A DNA stretch of 64,000 nucleotides from Hyaloperonospora brassicae (Eukaryota; Oomycota; Peronosporomycetes; Peronosporales; Peronosporaceae): contig CANTFL010001211.1 in assembly GCA_947650285.1 (NCBI GenBank), positions 124,001-188,000 on the forward strand, in the 5' to 3' direction. Positions 61,871-64,000 of the stretch are shown piece after piece; within the stretch, counting starts at the first letter, position 1; every line of letters starts with the position of its first letter. The notes under the pieces are model-generated. The model made no database searches. It was given only the letters and a program-made list of their open reading frames with translations, and was not told the DNA's origin. The position numbers were made by a program, and so were the translations under genes.

Positions 61871-63439
61871 ACGAAGCACATTATTTGATGTCAATGTGTT
61901 AAACCTTAGACATGTCGAAAATACTGTCAACCATTTTTACTTCCCATATCCTAAAATCACGAGAGCCCTGTCGTATATAGTAGAGCAATTCTAGCTGCCA
62001 TCTTCTCGTATTCAAGCTTCGTCCGAAAGGGGGCCCATTTCCACGCCAATGTTTTAGCACTTTAGACTTGTACTTCCTGTAAACATTTTCCAATGAGTGT
62101 CTGAAGCAAATGAATGTGGAATATCTCGTGCCGTCGCCCGTACAGCTATCATAAGTCTTATTTTTCTATCTGATGTCACAAATGATGGAGATGGATTGAT
62201 GCGGAATGATATCAATTTAAAAACCAGCTGCAGTTTACCTCATTCTTCATCGATACAATTCCAGCTCTATTGATTTAAGTATCGTTTTTTCCATATCTAT
62301 AGCAAGCAACAAGCGAAGTTCCATCGACCGAAGTCTTTATCTAAGTACTTTCCCAGAGATTCCTCGCTGATATCATTTCCTAAATGCTTGAATACCTTCT
62401 CGAAAAATAATACTTAATTGCTTAAAAATTCATATTTCAAGAAATTGAGCTCAATCTTGTAACTTCGATTCTTTATTTCCGTGACGTGGCAGAACACATT
62501 AATCTGTATCATTTGTCAAAGAATCTACCACCAATCTGTCGGGTGTGTTGACGCACCTCATGTAATTCGCAAGAAACTCATTTTGTTCAGCTTCACTCGA
62601 ACCATCACATAAGTCACCTTTCGAAGGATGGTCATAGCCATACCTGACTGCAGAATTCGGATCAAATTTGTGTAGCCGTCGCTCACCATTAAGACTATTT
62701 TGTAGATTCGGAAACCTGACAAGAGTGTGGTGGAAATGGTGTCAGTGGACCGAGCGTGAGATAAAACGCAGATTGTACGACAAATAGACAGTCATCGCGT
62801 GTGCACTCGGCTTTGCAACATCGTCTATCACTCTTCACGACGCTAAACGGCCGATTGCATCTTCTATAAATTCGATGACGTCTTAAGTTATGTCGTTCTT
62901 ACTGGATTAGCCCTGGTTATTGAAGAAGTTGCAAGGTATGTGCTGTTCGTCGTCTCTTTTCATTGCTGGTGTGTCCAACCCTACCTACATTATATAAATA
63001 GAATCAAGGACGTGGATTTTTATGTGTGCCACATTATCTTGAGTGTACTAGGGCGTGCGGCACTTTTTTATTTTCGTGATTAAATGAATCAAGTATTGCT
63101 GTGGTTATCCGGGGAACTTCTTGTTTTCGTGATTGATGGGACATTTTTATATTCACCTGTTGTAAACATGAGTGCTGAGATTGCAAAATGCATTGTGAAT
63201 AGGTAGAGGCTTTTAATCTCAAACATGTCAATCTACTTTAAGCCTGAGTAATGGGCCACTGGTAGCTACGCACTGAACTCAATGTGAGCGAGTGCCCCAC
63301 TGGATCTCAAACGCTAAATTATGTTGTCTCGACTTGTGTAGAAGCTGTAGGAAGCAAAAGTAGAATGTATTGAGTGCTTACTATTGTTATTTGTTCAAAC
63401 TACTATATGAATTTGATCAGCACTGCAACTTGACCAGAT
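61871..63439. other. AT-rich unassigned insert between RT and 3' LTR
   Basis: About 1.57 kb in the place where the RNase H domain should be. It is AT-rich, with only one short minus-strand frame (61899-62093) that matches nothing. It may be an insertion that replaced the RNase H, or old non-coding DNA. Confidence 0.5.
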
Positions 63440-63815
63440 CAAACTGCGCTTGGCGCACATTTAGCGTGCCCATCACCAAATGCTGGTACCATATGACGTC
63501 CGTATGTCGCGGTGCTGTTAAAGAAACACATCGGCCAGAAAGGACTTATAAACTTGTTGCGTTGAGTGGTTTATAATGCGCGATGTGACGATTACTCATG
63601 TACGACTGTAAAATGAGAAATGATCAATGTGGATATGAATAATGTACGACTATACGATGATAATTGAGCGACATAGAGATTTCAAATTCAAAGTTGTAAG
63701 ATCAATAAGATTAGAGTAGCAGGAAAGATTGCGAGCTAAATACCTAAATATCTTCACTTCGCAATTTAAAATTTCAAAAAAGCCGCCTCAACTGTTGTCT
63801 TCTCCCGGTAGTTCG
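63440..63815 (+). repeat. decayed 3' LTR copy of the copia element
   Basis: It is similar to 58322-58723 along its length, with many substitutions and small indels. The right end is unclear, and no terminal duplication could be set. Confidence 0.5.
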
Positions 63816-64000
63816 ACATGAAAATTTGTCTTCTCTCGTACCATATGTCAGCCCGTCACACCTTCTTTCACCTGTCATCAGTCATCCAATCAAATAGTTT
63901 GCAACTTACCTGTACCATTTTTTAGTTGAACACTAAAAGCTCGATTATCTGTCAAATATAGCAGACCCCATCATTTGGTCACGTACACGTTACAATTAAG
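63816..64000. other. right edge, nothing recognised
   Basis: AT-rich flank with no open frame or repeat noted. Confidence 0.4.

Larger units (their letters stand above)
58322..63815 (+). mobile_element. degenerate Ty1/copia retrotransposon
   Basis: Domains run in copia order: gag (58777-59430), zinc knuckle (59461-59502), protease (about 59626-59690), pre-integrase and integrase core (about 59850-60560), and reverse transcriptase (about 61234-61865). Integrase before RT is the copia arrangement. The frame is broken many times. The protease has Tyr where the catalytic Asp should be (YSGS at 59638-59649), and the RT box is YVDH instead of YVDD (61828-61839). The element stops abruptly after the RT box, with no RNase H. 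LTR-like copies lie at 58322-58723 and, decayed, at about 63440-63810. A degenerate primer-binding-like GGTATGAGC follows the first. Boundaries approximate. Confidence 0.85.

Overview
The window is nuclear DNA from an oomycete, most likely a Peronosporales-type Phytophthora or downy mildew relative. This is inferred from several features: GC-rich genes that are intronless or carry 65-180 bp GT-AG introns, oomycete-style initiator motifs about 80 bp upstream of start codons, long (TC)n, (GA)n and (GACA)n microsatellites, and decayed LINE and Ty1/copia elements at both ends. No bacterial operon, CRISPR array or rRNA was seen. The exact species cannot be named from the sequence alone.

Layout. 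1-8.35 kb is a transposon graveyard: a minus-strand gag-like fragment, then a frameshifted LINE on the plus strand (ORF1, endonuclease, reverse transcriptase, zinc-binding tail) interrupted by a solo LTR with a perfect 5-bp target duplication. 8.98-41 kb is the gene-rich core. In order it holds a COPI-associated membrane protein (-), a TRF4/PAPD5-type poly(A) polymerase (+), a P5A ATPase of the Spf1/ATP13A1 type (-), a protein with two PDZ-like modules and a TLDc domain (-), a DNAJC7-like TPR/J-protein (+) and a JmjC/cupin oxygenase (+). These are followed by a coiled-coil protein (-), a PH / CHI-like / CHI-like / PH / TM protein (+), a leucine carboxyl methyltransferase fused to a GNAT acetyltransferase (-), an SCP/Dullard-type CTD phosphatase (+), a small single-pass membrane protein (+) and a Polycomb PCGF-type RING-RAWUL protein (+). 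Five spliced genes (COPI-associated, DNAJC7-like, coiled-coil, LCMT-GNAT, PCGF) were assembled here by following reading frame and GT/AG sites across exons.

41.5-55.4 kb is a large inverted duplication. Each arm has an Hsp70 at its outer end and a CENP-B/psq helix-turn-helix gene at its inner end, around a spacer of about 3.2 kb. The two Hsp70 coding sequences are nearly identical, but their promoters and 3' flanks are unrelated, and only the left copy has a perfect heat-shock element. The left HTH gene is frameshifted by one base relative to the intact right copy.

55.4-64 kb is AT-richer repeat territory: a second solo LTR (5-bp TSD) inserted in the 5' LTR region of a degenerate Ty1/copia element, whose decayed second LTR copy lies at the right edge.

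Together the genes serve housekeeping roles: ER/Golgi membrane biology (COPI-associated, P5A ATPase, PH-CHI protein), chaperoning (Hsp70 pair plus its TPR/J co-chaperone in the same window), RNA tailing, chromatin (PCGF, JmjC) and phosphatase control (PP2A methylation, CTD-like phosphatase).
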